The notes beneath the pieces were generated by a model that saw only the letters and a program-made list of their open reading frames with translations, ran no database searches and was not told where the DNA came from. Shown piece by piece: positions 35,752-45,208 of a stretch of DNA of 64,000 nucleotides. The position numbers and the translations under genes were made by a program. The DNA comes from Vibrio tubiashii ATCC 19109 (GTDB lineage: Bacteria; Pseudomonadota; Gammaproteobacteria; Enterobacterales; Vibrionaceae). The stretch is from positions 1,612,001-1,676,000 of the forward strand of contig NZ_CP009354.1 in NCBI RefSeq assembly GCF_000772105.1. Direction: 5' to 3'. Positions within the stretch are counted from its first letter, which is position 1. Every line of letters begins with the position of its first letter.

Positions 35752-36645
35752 TTAGATGTTTGTAACGTCGATAAACATAGATTCGTCGATGTTGGTTGAG
35801 GAGACAGTCGCCTCACTAAACTCGTATTCTTCACGGCTGCCTTCACGGTCTAATGGAAGGTTGACGAAATCAAACAGCTCTTTATCTGCAAGCTGGCTTG
35901 GGCTTACATTCTGAATTGATTTAAAGATGGCCTCTACACGGCCTGGCGTTTTTTTATCCCAATCAATTAGCATTGCTTTAATCGATTGACGCTGCAGGTT
36001 TTCCTGAGAGCCACAAAGGTTACATGGGATAATAGGGAAATCTTTGTGTTCCGCGTATTTGATCAGATCCTTTTCACGACAGTAAGTTAAAGGACGGATT
36101 ACCACATTGCGACCATCATCTGAACGTAGCTTAGGTGGCATCGCCTTTAATCGTGAACCGTGGAACATGTTGAGGAACATGGTTTCTACGATGTCATCCA
36201 TGTGGTGACCAAGTGCAAGCTTGGTTGCGCCGATTTTTTCTGCAAATGAGTACAAAGTACCGCGACGTAGACGAGAGCAAAGACCACAAGTTGTTTTGCC
36301 TTCAGGAACCTTTTCTTTTACCACTGAGTACGTATCTTTATCTACGATGTAGTAAGGAATGTTCAGCGTTTCGAAGTAGTCTGGCAAGATGTGCTCTGGG
36401 AATCCCGGTTGCTTCTGGTCTAAGTTAACCGCGACGACTTCAAAACTGATCGGTGCTGCTTTCTGTAGGTTGAGCAGAATATCAAGCATCGCAAATGAAT
36501 CTTTACCGCCACTGATACATGCCATTACAACATCGCCTTCTTCGATCATGTTGTATTCTGTAATAGCATTTCCAACATTTCTTCTCAGACGCTTTTGAAG
36601 TTTGTTGAATTCTAAGGTTTCTTTACGTGTATCTTTTTGATTCAT
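35752..36645 (-). CDS. ttcA: tRNA 2-thiocytidine(32) synthetase TtcA
   Basis: Thiolates cytidine 32 of certain tRNAs using ATP and an iron-sulfur cluster. It has 297 residues. The PP-loop is [10 protein letters not shown]; cluster cysteines are CGLC and the Cys of PCNLCGSQ. E. coli TtcA has about 311 residues. It is convergent with uspE. The start has no strong Shine-Dalgarno visible (CCCGCAATG). Confidence 0.95.
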   Translation of the reverse strand: MNQKDTRKETLEFNKLQKRLRRNVGNAITEYNMIEEGDVVMACISGGKDSFAMLDILLNLQKAAPISFEVVAVNLDQKQPGFPEHILPDYFETLNIPYYIVDKDTYSVVKEKVPEGKTTCGLCSRLRRGTLYSFAEKIGATKLALGHHMDDIVETMFLNMFHGSRLKAMPPKLRSDDGRNVVIRPLTYCREKDLIKYAEHKDFPIIPCNLCGSQENLQRQSIKAMLIDWDKKTPGRVEAIFKSIQNVSPSQLADKELFDFVNLPLDREGSREEYEFSEATVSSTNIDESMFIDVTNI

Positions 36646-36987
36646 TGCGGGCTCTCACATTGCCGAACAAGTCGACAGTAGCACTTCCTAAGTGGTTTTA
36701 TTTGGGGCGTGGATTATACGAGCTTTTTCACAAGGATTAAATGCTTCATTGATTCTCAAAGATGAATTATTGGCTTCGACTGACTTAGCGCAATTTGGTA
36801 TCAGAAAAATTAAGCGATTCATTGTGATACAAGTTGTTCAACCGCAAACGTTTATCTTGCTGCGTTTTTTGAGTTGAATCACAATACAAAAGCCCGTATA
36901 TTTCCGAATGTCTAACAGGCACACCCTACAATGCACGTCGCCATCCTGCCTCCATTGGTGTATTGATATTGGTGTTTATCTACTTTC
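36646..36987. other. Intergenic region between ttcA and the MATE gene
   Basis: About 340 bases holding the divergent promoters of ttcA (-) and the efflux gene (+). A small open frame (36692-36877) has no ribosome site or recognisable product. I found no defined operator. Confidence 0.4.
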
Positions 36988-38388
36988 ATGCAAAACACAT
37001 CTTTTTCTGTTTCTGGCCTTTTTAAGGAATCGGGTGCGCTGTTGCATCTCTCGATCCCTATTATTTTTATGCAGCTTGCCACTCAAGCAATGGGCTTTGT
37101 TGACACTACCATGGCTGGCCAAGTCAGTGCTGCTGATCTTGCGGCGATCGCGCTTGGGACAAGTTTGTGGTTACCTGTATCGTTGCTTCTCCGAGGCATC
37201 ATTATGGCGCTTACCCCAGTTGTTGCCTTCCATCGCGGAGCTCAACAGCTCGATAAAGTTCGGGTCGCATTCATTCAAATGCTTTGGCTAGCCGCGTTTG
37301 TGAGCGCTTGTTTGATGGTATATCTGATGCTTGGCGAAAACATACTTGTTGCGCTTGGCGTGGCACAAGAGATTATTCCAATTGCGAGCGATTATGTCGT
37401 TGCCTTGGCATTTGGTGTTCCAGGCATCGCGCTGTTTTACACCTTGAACGGTTTTTGTGAAGGGATGAACAATACACGTGCGCCTATGCTTATTTCTGTC
37501 TTAGGATTGCTTATAAACATCCCAGTCAACTACATCCTTATCTACGGAAAGTTTGGCTTCCCTGCTCTAGGAGCCGTTGGTTGTGGTTGGGCGACCAGCC
37601 TTGTTTATTGGCTGATGTCCGCTTTACTTTATAGCTACATAAAACATCACCATCACTATAAGCGTATTCTTCATTTTGGGCAGCTAAAGCCAGTTAGGAG
37701 TGAGATCAGTCACCTGTTTAAGCTAGGATTCCCCATCGGACTGAATATTGCGGTATGCGGTAGTATCTTTGCGGTGATCGCCTTACTTATTGGACGAATT
37801 GGTGCAGAAAATGTGGCAGCGGCTCAGATAGCACTAAACATTTCGAGCATGACCTACATGATTCCAATGAGTCTTTCGTTTGGCATCACAATACGTGTCG
37901 GACATGCGCTCGGCGAACAAAAAGACCAACTAGCTGCGATGCGAAGCTATGTCGGCGTTGTGACCGCAGCATTGCTGTCATTAATGTCCGTCGCATTCTT
38001 CCTTCTGTTTCCAGAGTGGATCATCCGCTTATACACAACGGATCCTATTGTTTCAGCGACAGCCGCAACTTTACTGGTGTTTACGGCGATGTATCAGCTT
38101 AGCGATGCACTACAAACCTCAGCTAACGGTGCACTTCGAGGGTATAAAGACACCAAAGTGCCGATGATGCTTGCGATTTTAGCCTACTGGGGATTGGCAC
38201 TACCACTGGGTATGGTGTTAGGTTTAACTGACTACCTAGTTCCTGCTATGGGTGAGAAAGGCTTTTGGATTGGAATTGTCACTGGGCTTTCAACTGCAGC
38301 TTTGGCCATGCTGATACGACTCTTTGTCGTGATCAGACGCAATCAACAAAGCGTATCAAGCGAAAAGTTAAATCAAGCTATCGTGTAG
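36988..38388 (+). CDS. MATE family multidrug efflux transporter (NorM-like)
   Basis: Inner-membrane Na+- or H+-coupled drug antiporter of 466 residues and 12 helices. The N-terminal LSIPIIFMQLATQAMGFVDT and central LGFPIGLNIAVCGSIFAVIA segments are typical NorM/VcmA features, including the Asp in FVDTTMAG (known as a coupling residue in the family). It is followed by a strong bidirectional hairpin. Confidence 0.9.
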   Translation: MQNTSFSVSGLFKESGALLHLSIPIIFMQLATQAMGFVDTTMAGQVSAADLAAIALGTSLWLPVSLLLRGIIMALTPVVAFHRGAQQLDKVRVAFIQMLWLAAFVSACLMVYLMLGENILVALGVAQEIIPIASDYVVALAFGVPGIALFYTLNGFCEGMNNTRAPMLISVLGLLINIPVNYILIYGKFGFPALGAVGCGWATSLVYWLMSALLYSYIKHHHHYKRILHFGQLKPVRSEISHLFKLGFPIGLNIAVCGSIFAVIALLIGRIGAENVAAAQIALNISSMTYMIPMSLSFGITIRVGHALGEQKDQLAAMRSYVGVVTAALLSLMSVAFFLLFPEWIIRLYTTDPIVSATAATLLVFTAMYQLSDALQTSANGALRGYKDTKVPMMLAILAYWGLALPLGMVLGLTDYLVPAMGEKGFWIGIVTGLSTAALAMLIRLFVVIRRNQQSVSSEKLNQAIV

Positions 38389-38394
38389 ATGAAC

Positions 38395-38420
38395 AAAGGG
38401 TCGCAAGTTGCGACCCTTTT
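38395..38420. terminator. Bidirectional terminator between MATE gene and DUF2987 gene
   Basis: Arms AAAGGGTCGCAA and TTGCGACCCTTTT almost complete and T-run on plus; the A-run at the left serves the minus strand. Confidence 0.82.
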
Positions 38421-38425
38421 AGCTT

Positions 38426-39082
38426 TTATGCCTTTGGCAGATACGGAAGTACTCGTGAAGTTTCCTGTGGAAGGGTCATAGTGCCACCCTCACCTATTTC
38501 ATCGAGCGCGACCTGAACCTTGCCATCGACAATTCGTTTTGTTGTACCGTTAGAGAACTGAATTTGCGAGTTCAGTTTGTTCGGGAACTCTAGCGTGACG
38601 CCTACGACATCCGGTGTAAACCAACTCGCAAACATCCCACCAAGCTGCTCTAAGATCGCCTGCATTTGAGGCAAAAGCACTTTCACTTGATCGTAGCTTA
38701 TCTCTCCTGAGAACGGTTCTTTGGTCATCACAACCATTGAGAAGTCGCAACGCATATCCATTGGGGTATGAACAAAGACAAGCGGATTGGCAGATTTTAG
38801 GTTGTTGTCGAGCGGGACAATCACCTCATTATATGGAGAGATAGTCAGCTCTTCGTAATGCTCTTCTTTTTCCATCCATGCTTTTTCAATATCACACAGT
38901 TGTTTTGTGTCCGCGTTAAGGAAAAAGAATCCCACTTTTACATCATCATGTCCTTCTTTGGCATTCTGTTTCATGTGCGAAAACAGCTTGGAGTAAGTAA
39001 ACATGTATTCTTGCGCTTGAACAGGCAAAACTGCCGCGCTAGATAGGGCTGCGGCTAAAATCGCTAACGATACTTTTTTCAT
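38426..39082 (-). CDS. DUF2987 family exported protein
   Basis: Protein of 218 residues with a signal peptide (MKKVSLAILAAALSSAAVLP, cleavage near VQA-QEY, residue 24). The mature part includes FTYSKLFSHMKQNAKEGH, then beta-rich segments with two Cys (residues 63 and about 111) and a C-terminal LPQETSRVLPYLPKA. The family is known only from Vibrio and relatives and has no function. It is 28 bases downstream of the glucosaminidase gene on the same strand. Confidence 0.7.
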   Translation of the reverse strand: MKKVSLAILAAALSSAAVLPVQAQEYMFTYSKLFSHMKQNAKEGHDDVKVGFFFLNADTKQLCDIEKAWMEKEEHYEELTISPYNEVIVPLDNNLKSANPLVFVHTPMDMRCDFSMVVMTKEPFSGEISYDQVKVLLPQMQAILEQLGGMFASWFTPDVVGVTLEFPNKLNSQIQFSNGTTKRIVDGKVQVALDEIGEGGTMTLPQETSRVLPYLPKA

Positions 39083-39110
39083 TACTTTCTTTTCTTATTG
39101 ATTTAGCATT

Positions 39111-39956
39111 CTATTGATTGGCTAAGGGTAATTCCCAGAACTGCTGATTGTGCCTGATCATGCTTTGCAAATCGTTGACGTATGCCTCACCTCGTTCAGA
39201 GTATTTAAGCAATCCATTGGTTAATGCCATTGCCGCATCCGTATCGGTCAAGCTTTGGTCATTGAGATGACGTTGGTAACGAATTTCACGTAGCGTTTTG
39301 TAGGCATTGTTTCGATTTACATTCATGAAGTAGCCATGAATAGATTGCTGAACAGAGCTAAACTTCGCGACTTCGTGAGTCATGCCTTCTCCGCGTTGCA
39401 GGGGCACTAAGCCACATCCGGAGCTGTAACACCACTGGCCAAAGTAATTGTTGGCCTGCGTTGCAAAGCGAGATGTCCCCCAAGCGGATTCATTGGCACC
39501 TTGAACAAGCACCAAGGCTTCAGGAATCACATCCACGCGATGGAGCATGTTGTTTAGCCAATATTGAGAAACGCCTTCAGCAGGCAGTTCAACCTTATAA
39601 AGTTTACCTAAGCGCTTAGCATAACTAGTATCAGAGGCAGTGATAGAGCCTGATTGGAAATTATCTCTGATGGAATCTAAGCGTTTGCGTTCAGAAACAA
39701 TTCGCTGATTCTCTAAAGCGATGCCCGGTCTTAGATAGTCAAAAAACGCTTGTTTCTTCTGCTTAACATCTTTAATCGCCGAAAAGTCCGGAGCGGCTCC
39801 GATAGACTTGCCAATAAACTCCGGTGCTTGTTGCTCAGCGACTTGCGCTTGTTTACGGCGCTCACGCTCTTCGGCTTGGTTTTGCTCATAGCCATAAAAA
39901 CTACAGCCGGCGATAACGCCAGCTGCAGCAATAGCAATGAATTCACTTTTACGCAT
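39111..39956 (-). CDS. Bax-like glucosaminidase (lipoprotein)
   Basis: Peptidoglycan hydrolase of about 281 residues. The N-terminus MRKSEFIAIAAAGVIAGCSF has a lipobox (VIAGC), so it is probably lipid-anchored. The catalytic domain has GANESAWGTSRFATQANNYF with the acid Glu, then FGQWCYSSGCGLVPLQR, typical of the Bax family (glucosaminidase domain). The start at 39956 overlaps the upstream gene by eight bases; longer readings would extend inside it. Confidence 0.82.
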   Translation of the reverse strand: MRKSEFIAIAAAGVIAGCSFYGYEQNQAEERERRKQAQVAEQQAPEFIGKSIGAAPDFSAIKDVKQKKQAFFDYLRPGIALENQRIVSERKRLDSIRDNFQSGSITASDTSYAKRLGKLYKVELPAEGVSQYWLNNMLHRVDVIPEALVLVQGANESAWGTSRFATQANNYFGQWCYSSGCGLVPLQRGEGMTHEVAKFSSVQQSIHGYFMNVNRNNAYKTLREIRYQRHLNDQSLTDTDAAMALTNGLLKYSERGEAYVNDLQSMIRHNQQFWELPLANQ

Positions 39957-40752
39957 TGAACACTTGTGAATCGTTGTCATTGTCGTCTTCATCTTTTGGT
40001 CTATCAGAAGCAATAATTTTTAACTTAATGCCAAACATATTGCGGTATACGATTCCCTTCACGTGGAAGAAGAAAGGCAGGACGAAAATCAGCCCTAAGC
40101 CGTAAAACATCATACCAACAACAAACATGACTGAGACAACAGAATATATTCCAGCTAGAACGAAGATCTTCTTATTGACTGCGCGAAGCGATAAAAGCAG
40201 AGATTGCATCGGTGGCACTTGCTTTTCACAAATCAGAAGAATGGAATTGGTAAATGCCAGTGACAAATATAGAGACAGTAGAGGGAAAATCATGCCTGCT
40301 ATACCTTGTAGCAGCAAGCTAAACAAGGTGGCTAGAATGACTGGCACTGTGTACTGCAGGCCTTTACCAATATGACGAGGTTTGGTCATCAGACCGGCGG
40401 CATGGCTCATCGCCATCAAAGAAATCCCTGCATAAATTGGTGCGCTAATTACTTCGTAGCTAAAGTTTGCCACCATAATCGCGTTGAAGATGCTTGGATC
40501 AAAGGCGTCTGGATTGGTAACGGCATCGATAATGATCCCCGGGTTACCTAATTGCAATTTCAGCGCGATGTAGAAAATGGCCAATTGCAGTACAATCAGC
40601 ACCACTATCGCTGGAGAAAAAGAAAGGAAGTGCTTTACGGTGTGTTGCCAAGCCTCCTTAAAGACCTCGCCGGCTTTAAGTTCGTAGTCGCCCGAAAGTG
40701 CGCGCTCTACGCTGCCACCTAAGTTGAAGTCTTTTTCAATGTCATTATTCAT
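39949..40752 (-). CDS. Polytopic inner-membrane protein, unassigned
   Basis: Protein of about 267 residues from ATG 40752 (a TTG nine codons earlier is possible). The soluble N-terminus is followed by five or six membrane helices, for example FLSFSPAIVVLIVLQLAIFY and YSVVSVMFVVGMMFYGLGLI, and a charged Asp/Asn-rich C-terminus. It resembles bacterial glycerophosphoryl-diester-type or BPSS1780-like membrane proteins, without certainty. It overlaps the glucosaminidase gene, so the two are likely one unit. Confidence 0.65.
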   Translation of the reverse strand: MNNDIEKDFNLGGSVERALSGDYELKAGEVFKEAWQHTVKHFLSFSPAIVVLIVLQLAIFYIALKLQLGNPGIIIDAVTNPDAFDPSIFNAIMVANFSYEVISAPIYAGISLMAMSHAAGLMTKPRHIGKGLQYTVPVILATLFSLLLQGIAGMIFPLLSLYLSLAFTNSILLICEKQVPPMQSLLLSLRAVNKKIFVLAGIYSVVSVMFVVGMMFYGLGLIFVLPFFFHVKGIVYRNMFGIKLKIIASDRPKDEDDNDNDSQVFNA

Positions 40753-40779
40753 TCTTGAATCCAGTGCCTGATTTGACAA

Positions 40780-41114
40780 TAACCAAGCTAACTTGTTGAT
40801 AAAAAATTGGCTTCATTATACGTCAACCAAACTCAGTCTAAAATCGGATCTCGCCTTGCTGCTTGCTTTATCGACTGTTTGGTTGATAATTAACCACTAA
40901 ACGCATCGTATCAGTATAGATATCTGACTCAGAAATAAAGGAAATTCTCCTCTGAATGCGCGGTTTATTTAGCATACAGAGAGTATGGTAAGGAATGTTT
41001 ACTTTTACCTGCAAAAATTTTTGTGTTTCAGAATAAGAAAATGCTTTGAATTCACAATTTTGGTGATTATGATGCGCGCCTCGAATTTGTGTAACGACGG
41101 GTCATTTCAAATCG
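40780..41114. other. Intergenic region with likely potA promoter
   Basis: TTGAAT (41046-41051), 16 bases, TATGAT (41068-41073) forms a plausible sigma-70 promoter about 40 bases upstream of potA. A 9-bp inverted repeat, CAACCAAAC (near 40823) and GTTTGGTTG (near 40878), could form a long stem. No gene is supported. Confidence 0.45.
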
Positions 41115-42257
41115 GTGACCAAGGTGGGAGAAAAACAGACGTTGAACGCTAAACAAGATGCAGGAAAACCAGTAGTTAAACTGACTGGAATTAGCAAAAG
41201 TTTCGATGGTAAGGAGATCATCGCAAATCTTAACCTTGATGTTAATCATGGTGAGTTTCTAACGATTTTGGGTCCTTCTGGTTGTGGTAAAACAACCGTG
41301 TTGAGGATGATTGCCGGTTTTGAAACCGCAGATAAAGGCGAAATTATCCTTGCCGACCAAAACGTAACTCAAGTTCCTGCTGAACAAAGGCATGTAAACA
41401 CTGTATTCCAGAGTTACGCACTCTTCCCTCATATGACGGTTTTTGAAAACGTGGCTTTTGGTCTACGCATGCAAAAAGTGCCATCTGACGATATTGAGCC
41501 TCGCGTAATGGAAGCATTACGTATGGTGCGTCTTGAAAAAATGGCCCAGCGTAAACCACACCAATTATCTGGTGGTCAACAGCAACGTATTGCTATTGCA
41601 CGTGCAGTAGTCAACAAACCAAAAGTGTTGCTACTTGATGAGTCGTTGTCTGCGCTGGATTACAAACTGCGTAAACAGATGCAGATCGAACTGAAGCAAT
41701 TACAGCGTCAGCTAGGTATTACCTTTATTTTTGTTACTCACGATCAGGAAGAAGCCCTTTCGATGTCAGACCGCATCATTGTTATGCGTGACGGCGTGGT
41801 TGAGCAAGACGGCTCTCCGCGTGAGATTTACGAAGAGCCGAAAAACCTATTTGTTGCGCGCTTTATTGGTGAAATCAACGTGTTCAACGCCACCATGATT
41901 GAACGTATCGATGAGAAACGTATTCGTGCAGAGATTGAAGGTGTTGAGTCGGTGGTTTACTACGATAAACCAGCCGCTAGCGGTGACAAACTGCAAGTAC
42001 TACTTCGCCCAGAAGACTTACGTATCGAAGAGATTAAAGAGTCTGAGCAGAAAGGCATTGTCGGTCACGTTACTGAGCGCACATACAAAGGCATGACTTT
42101 GGATTCGGTGATTGAACTTGAATCGGGTATGCGAGTGATGGTTAGCGAATTCTTCAACGAAGACGATCCTGATGTCGACCACTCTCTAGGTCAAAAAGTG
42201 GCGATCACTTGGGTTGAAAGTTGGGAGGTCGTACTCAATGAAAGCCAAGAAGTTTAG
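41115..42257 (+). CDS. potA: Spermidine/putrescine ABC transporter, ATP-binding subunit
   Basis: ATPase of the PotABCD importer. It has 380 residues if the GTG at 41115 is used; a GTG at 41124 (MGEKQTLNA) is equally possible. Walker A is GPSGCGKTT, the signature LSGGQQQR, Walker [11 protein letters not shown]. The C-terminal domain (about 245 onward) is the regulatory TOBE fold. It overlaps potB by 20 bases. Confidence 0.93.
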   Translation: MTKVGEKQTLNAKQDAGKPVVKLTGISKSFDGKEIIANLNLDVNHGEFLTILGPSGCGKTTVLRMIAGFETADKGEIILADQNVTQVPAEQRHVNTVFQSYALFPHMTVFENVAFGLRMQKVPSDDIEPRVMEALRMVRLEKMAQRKPHQLSGGQQQRIAIARAVVNKPKVLLLDESLSALDYKLRKQMQIELKQLQRQLGITFIFVTHDQEEALSMSDRIIVMRDGVVEQDGSPREIYEEPKNLFVARFIGEINVFNATMIERIDEKRIRAEIEGVESVVYYDKPAASGDKLQVLLRPEDLRIEEIKESEQKGIVGHVTERTYKGMTLDSVIELESGMRVMVSEFFNEDDPDVDHSLGQKVAITWVESWEVVLNESQEV

Positions 42258-43098
42258 TCTTCAGAACGCGATCATCGCGTTAATCGTAGGTTGGCTAACG
42301 CTTTTTGTATTGGTACCCAATCTGATGATTATTGGGACCAGTTTCCTAACTCGTGATGAAGCAAACTTAATCGAGATGACCTTCACGTTGGATAACTATA
42401 TCCGCTTGATGGATCCTCTCTACGCCAAAGTATTGTGGCATTCATTCTACATGGCGATTATTGCGACCTTGCTATGTTTGGTGATTGGCTACCCATTTGC
42501 CTATATCGTGGCGAAAATGCCAGAGAAGTGGCGTCCGGTAATGTTGTTTTTGGTGATTGTGCCATTTTGGACTAACTCACTGATCCGCACTTACGGTTTG
42601 AAGATTGTCTTGGGGACACAAGGGGTCCTTAACAAGTCTTTGATGGCAATGGAAATTATCGATAAGCCAATTCGTCTTATGTATACAGAGTCGGCAGTAA
42701 TGATTGGTTTGGTTTACATTCTACTGCCATTTATGATTTTGCCGCTCTACTCTGCGATCGAGAAGTTAGATCACACTTATTTAGAAGCGGCAAAAGATTT
42801 AGGGGCGAACAAGTTTCAGACGTTCACCAAGGTTATTCTACCGCTCACGATGCCAGGTATTATTGGTGGTTGTTTGTTAGTGCTACTCCCTGCCCTCGGC
42901 ATGTTCTATATCTCTGACCTACTTGGCGGGGCGAAGAACTTGCTGATTGGTAATGTAATTAAGAGCCAAGTGCTGAATGCCCGAGATTGGCCGTTCGGCG
43001 CCGCGACCAGTATTGCTCTAACGATCGCGATGGCGATTATGCTATATGCCTACTATCGTGCAGGTAAGTTATTGAATAAGAAAGTGGACCTAGACTGA
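42238..43098 (+). CDS. potB: Spermidine/putrescine ABC transporter permease PotB
   Basis: Inner-membrane subunit of 286 residues with six helices and the cytoplasmic EAA loop ([16 protein letters not shown]). The ATG at 42238 is chosen because GGGAGG precedes it; an earlier start would lie inside potA. It overlaps potC by one base. Confidence 0.94.
   Translation: MKAKKFSLQNAIIALIVGWLTLFVLVPNLMIIGTSFLTRDEANLIEMTFTLDNYIRLMDPLYAKVLWHSFYMAIIATLLCLVIGYPFAYIVAKMPEKWRPVMLFLVIVPFWTNSLIRTYGLKIVLGTQGVLNKSLMAMEIIDKPIRLMYTESAVMIGLVYILLPFMILPLYSAIEKLDHTYLEAAKDLGANKFQTFTKVILPLTMPGIIGGCLLVLLPALGMFYISDLLGGAKNLLIGNVIKSQVLNARDWPFGAATSIALTIAMAIMLYAYYRAGKLLNKKVDLD
42888..42895 (-). other. KOPS candidate (FtsK-orienting octamer)
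   Basis: Minus-strand GGGCAGGG in potB. It lies right of dif and reads leftward, toward dif, the expected polarity. Confidence 0.5.
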
Positions 43099-43868
43099 TG
43101 GGACGTACAGTTAGATTTAGCTTTATGACCTTGGTATATGCGTTTTTGTATCTCCCAATCGTTGTGTTGATCGTTAACTCATTTAATGCCAATAAATTTG
43201 GAATGAAATGGGGTGGCTTTACCACTAAGTGGTACGAAACCTTAGTTAACAACGACAGCCTAATGCAGGCTGCTTGGCATTCGCTGAATGTCGCGGTGTT
43301 TTCCGCAACAGCAGCAACGATTATCGGTAGCTTAACCGCGGTTGCCCTATTCCGTTATTCGTTTAAAGGAAAAGGTGCAGTGAATGGCATGCTGTTCGTG
43401 GTGATGATGTCACCGGATATTGTAATGGCGATTTCATTGCTAGCGTTGTTCTTAGTGCTTGGCGCTCAACTGGGCTTCTTTACGCTATTAATCGCGCATA
43501 TCACCTTCTGTTTGCCGTTTGTCGTAGTGACGGTATACAGCCGCTTGAATGGCTTTGACGTGAAGATGCTAGAAGCAGCTAAAGACTTAGGTGCAAGCGA
43601 ATGGGTTATTCTAAAACAGATTATTCTACCGCTGGCTAAACCTGCAGTCGCTGCGGGCTGGCTATTGAGCTTTACCTTGTCTCTGGACGACGTGATTATC
43701 AGTTCATTCGTCACAGGGCCGACCTATGAGATTTTGCCATTGAAAATCTACTCGATGGTGAAAGTGGGAATTTCACCTGAGGTGAATGCCCTTGCAACAG
43801 TCATGTTGATTGTCTCTTTGATCTTGGTGGTTGCCTCTCAGCTACTTGCCAGAGAAAAAGTAAAATAA
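43098..43868 (+). CDS. potC: Spermidine/putrescine ABC transporter permease PotC
   Basis: Second permease, 256 residues, six helices, EAA loop [19 protein letters not shown]. The ATG overlaps the potB stop (TGATG), a sign of translation coupling. A terminator-like hairpin follows before potD1. Confidence 0.94.
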   Translation: MGRTVRFSFMTLVYAFLYLPIVVLIVNSFNANKFGMKWGGFTTKWYETLVNNDSLMQAAWHSLNVAVFSATAATIIGSLTAVALFRYSFKGKGAVNGMLFVVMMSPDIVMAISLLALFLVLGAQLGFFTLLIAHITFCLPFVVVTVYSRLNGFDVKMLEAAKDLGASEWVILKQIILPLAKPAVAAGWLLSFTLSLDDVIISSFVTGPTYEILPLKIYSMVKVGISPEVNALATVMLIVSLILVVASQLLAREKVK

Positions 43869-43890
43869 GACTTAGCATGTAATTCACTAA

Positions 43891-43919
43891 ACAGAATGGC
43901 TATCAGTCATTCTGTTTTT
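43891..43919 (+). terminator. Terminator/attenuator after potC
   Basis: ACAGAATG and CATTCTGT arms, then TTTT. It could reduce read-through, so binding proteins may be transcribed from their own promoters. Confidence 0.7.
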
Positions 43920-43987
43920 CTATCTACTGCTGATTAGCGCAGACCCCCTTAGCGCGAAAGGCAACGTTTGGTTTGGAGCTAACGTAA

Positions 43988-45022
43988 ATGAAAAAATGGG
44001 CTACTCTCTTAGCTGGTAGTGCATGTGCGCTTTCCCTGTTGTCTGGTTCAGTGGCAGCGGACGAAAACAAAGAACTCGTCTTTATGAACTGGGGACCTTA
44101 CATCAACAGTAATATCCTAGAACAGTTCACCAAAGAAACAGGTATTAAGGTTATCTACTCAACTTATGAGTCTAATGAAACCTTATACGCGAAGCTAAAA
44201 ACGCATAACCAAGGTTATGACTTAGTGGTTCCTTCAACTTACTTCGTCGCTAAGATGCGCGACGAAGGCATGTTGCAGAAGATCGACAAGACTAAGTTAA
44301 ATAACTTCTCAAACCTAGATACCAATTATCTGGATAAGCCATACGATCCAAACAACGACTACTCTATCCCGCATGTTGTTGCGATTACTGGTCTAGCGGT
44401 CAATGCCGATATGTACGATCCTAATGACTTTACAAGCTGGGCTGACTTATGGAACCCAGAGCTTGAAGGTCAGTTGATGCTGATGGATGACACGCGAGAA
44501 GTGTTCCACATTGCGCTGCGCAAACTGGGTTATTCAGGTAACTCAACCGATCCTAAACAGATTGACGAAGCTTACGCAGAACTACAAAAGCTGATGCCAA
44601 ACGTTCTAGTGTTTAACTCAGATAACCCAGGCGCACCATACATGTCAGGTGAAGTGGGCGTCGGTATGTTGTGGAATGGCTCTGCGGCCGCGGCGCAAAA
44701 CGAAGGCATGAACCTTAAATTAGTATTCCCCAAAGAAGGCGGCATTGGTTGGGTTGATAACTTTGCCATTTCTTCCGGTGCGAAAAACGTAGCAGCGGCG
44801 CATAAGATGATCGACTTCTTACTCCGCCCTGAAATCGCAGAGCAAATTTCTCGTGACACCGGCTATCTAACCGCGGTTACAGAGTCAAACGCGAAGTTTA
44901 AAGATGTTGCTCCACTATTCCCTTCTCAAGAAGATTTGGATCGCGTTGAATGGCAGGACTCGGTCGGTGATTTAACCGTAAAGTATGAAGAGTACTTCTT
45001 AAAACTCAAAGCGGGACAATAA
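43988..45022 (+). CDS. potD1: Polyamine-binding periplasmic protein, first copy
   Basis: Periplasmic binding protein of 344 residues. Signal peptide MKKWATLLAGSACALSLLSG, cleavage near VAA-DEN. The pattern LVFMNWGPYINSNILEQFTK, YDLVVPSTYFVAKMRDEGML and MLMDDTREVFHIAL is typical of PotD. Close to but distinct from the next copy: MNWGPYI here and YNWSEYI there. Substrate preference cannot be read directly. Confidence 0.93.
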   Translation: MKKWATLLAGSACALSLLSGSVAADENKELVFMNWGPYINSNILEQFTKETGIKVIYSTYESNETLYAKLKTHNQGYDLVVPSTYFVAKMRDEGMLQKIDKTKLNNFSNLDTNYLDKPYDPNNDYSIPHVVAITGLAVNADMYDPNDFTSWADLWNPELEGQLMLMDDTREVFHIALRKLGYSGNSTDPKQIDEAYAELQKLMPNVLVFNSDNPGAPYMSGEVGVGMLWNGSAAAAQNEGMNLKLVFPKEGGIGWVDNFAISSGAKNVAAAHKMIDFLLRPEIAEQISRDTGYLTAVTESNAKFKDVAPLFPSQEDLDRVEWQDSVGDLTVKYEEYFLKLKAGQ

Positions 45023-45050
45023 TCCTTCATCTAGGTAAATGACCAAAGTA

Positions 45051-45080
45051 AAAATAGGTAGCAGTAGCTGCCTATTTTTG
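45051..45080 (+). terminator. Terminator after potD1
   Basis: AAAATAGG-AGC arm, loop AGTA, GCT-CCTATTTTTG arm. Confidence 0.78.
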
Positions 45081-45208
45081 TTTTGGCTGATATACTTACC
45101 CGTTGCTAGGTTTGTCGCTACGACAAGCAAGTTTAATAATCATGTTTTTTCAGAGTACTCAGTTCGGAGTGACTGTGTGCTGATAAACACAGATAAAACG
45201 GAAAACCA

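Noticed and set aside
36692..36877. Plus-strand open frame of 61 codons before the MATE gene
   Set aside because: No ribosome site and no recognisable product; AT-rich intergenic DNA.
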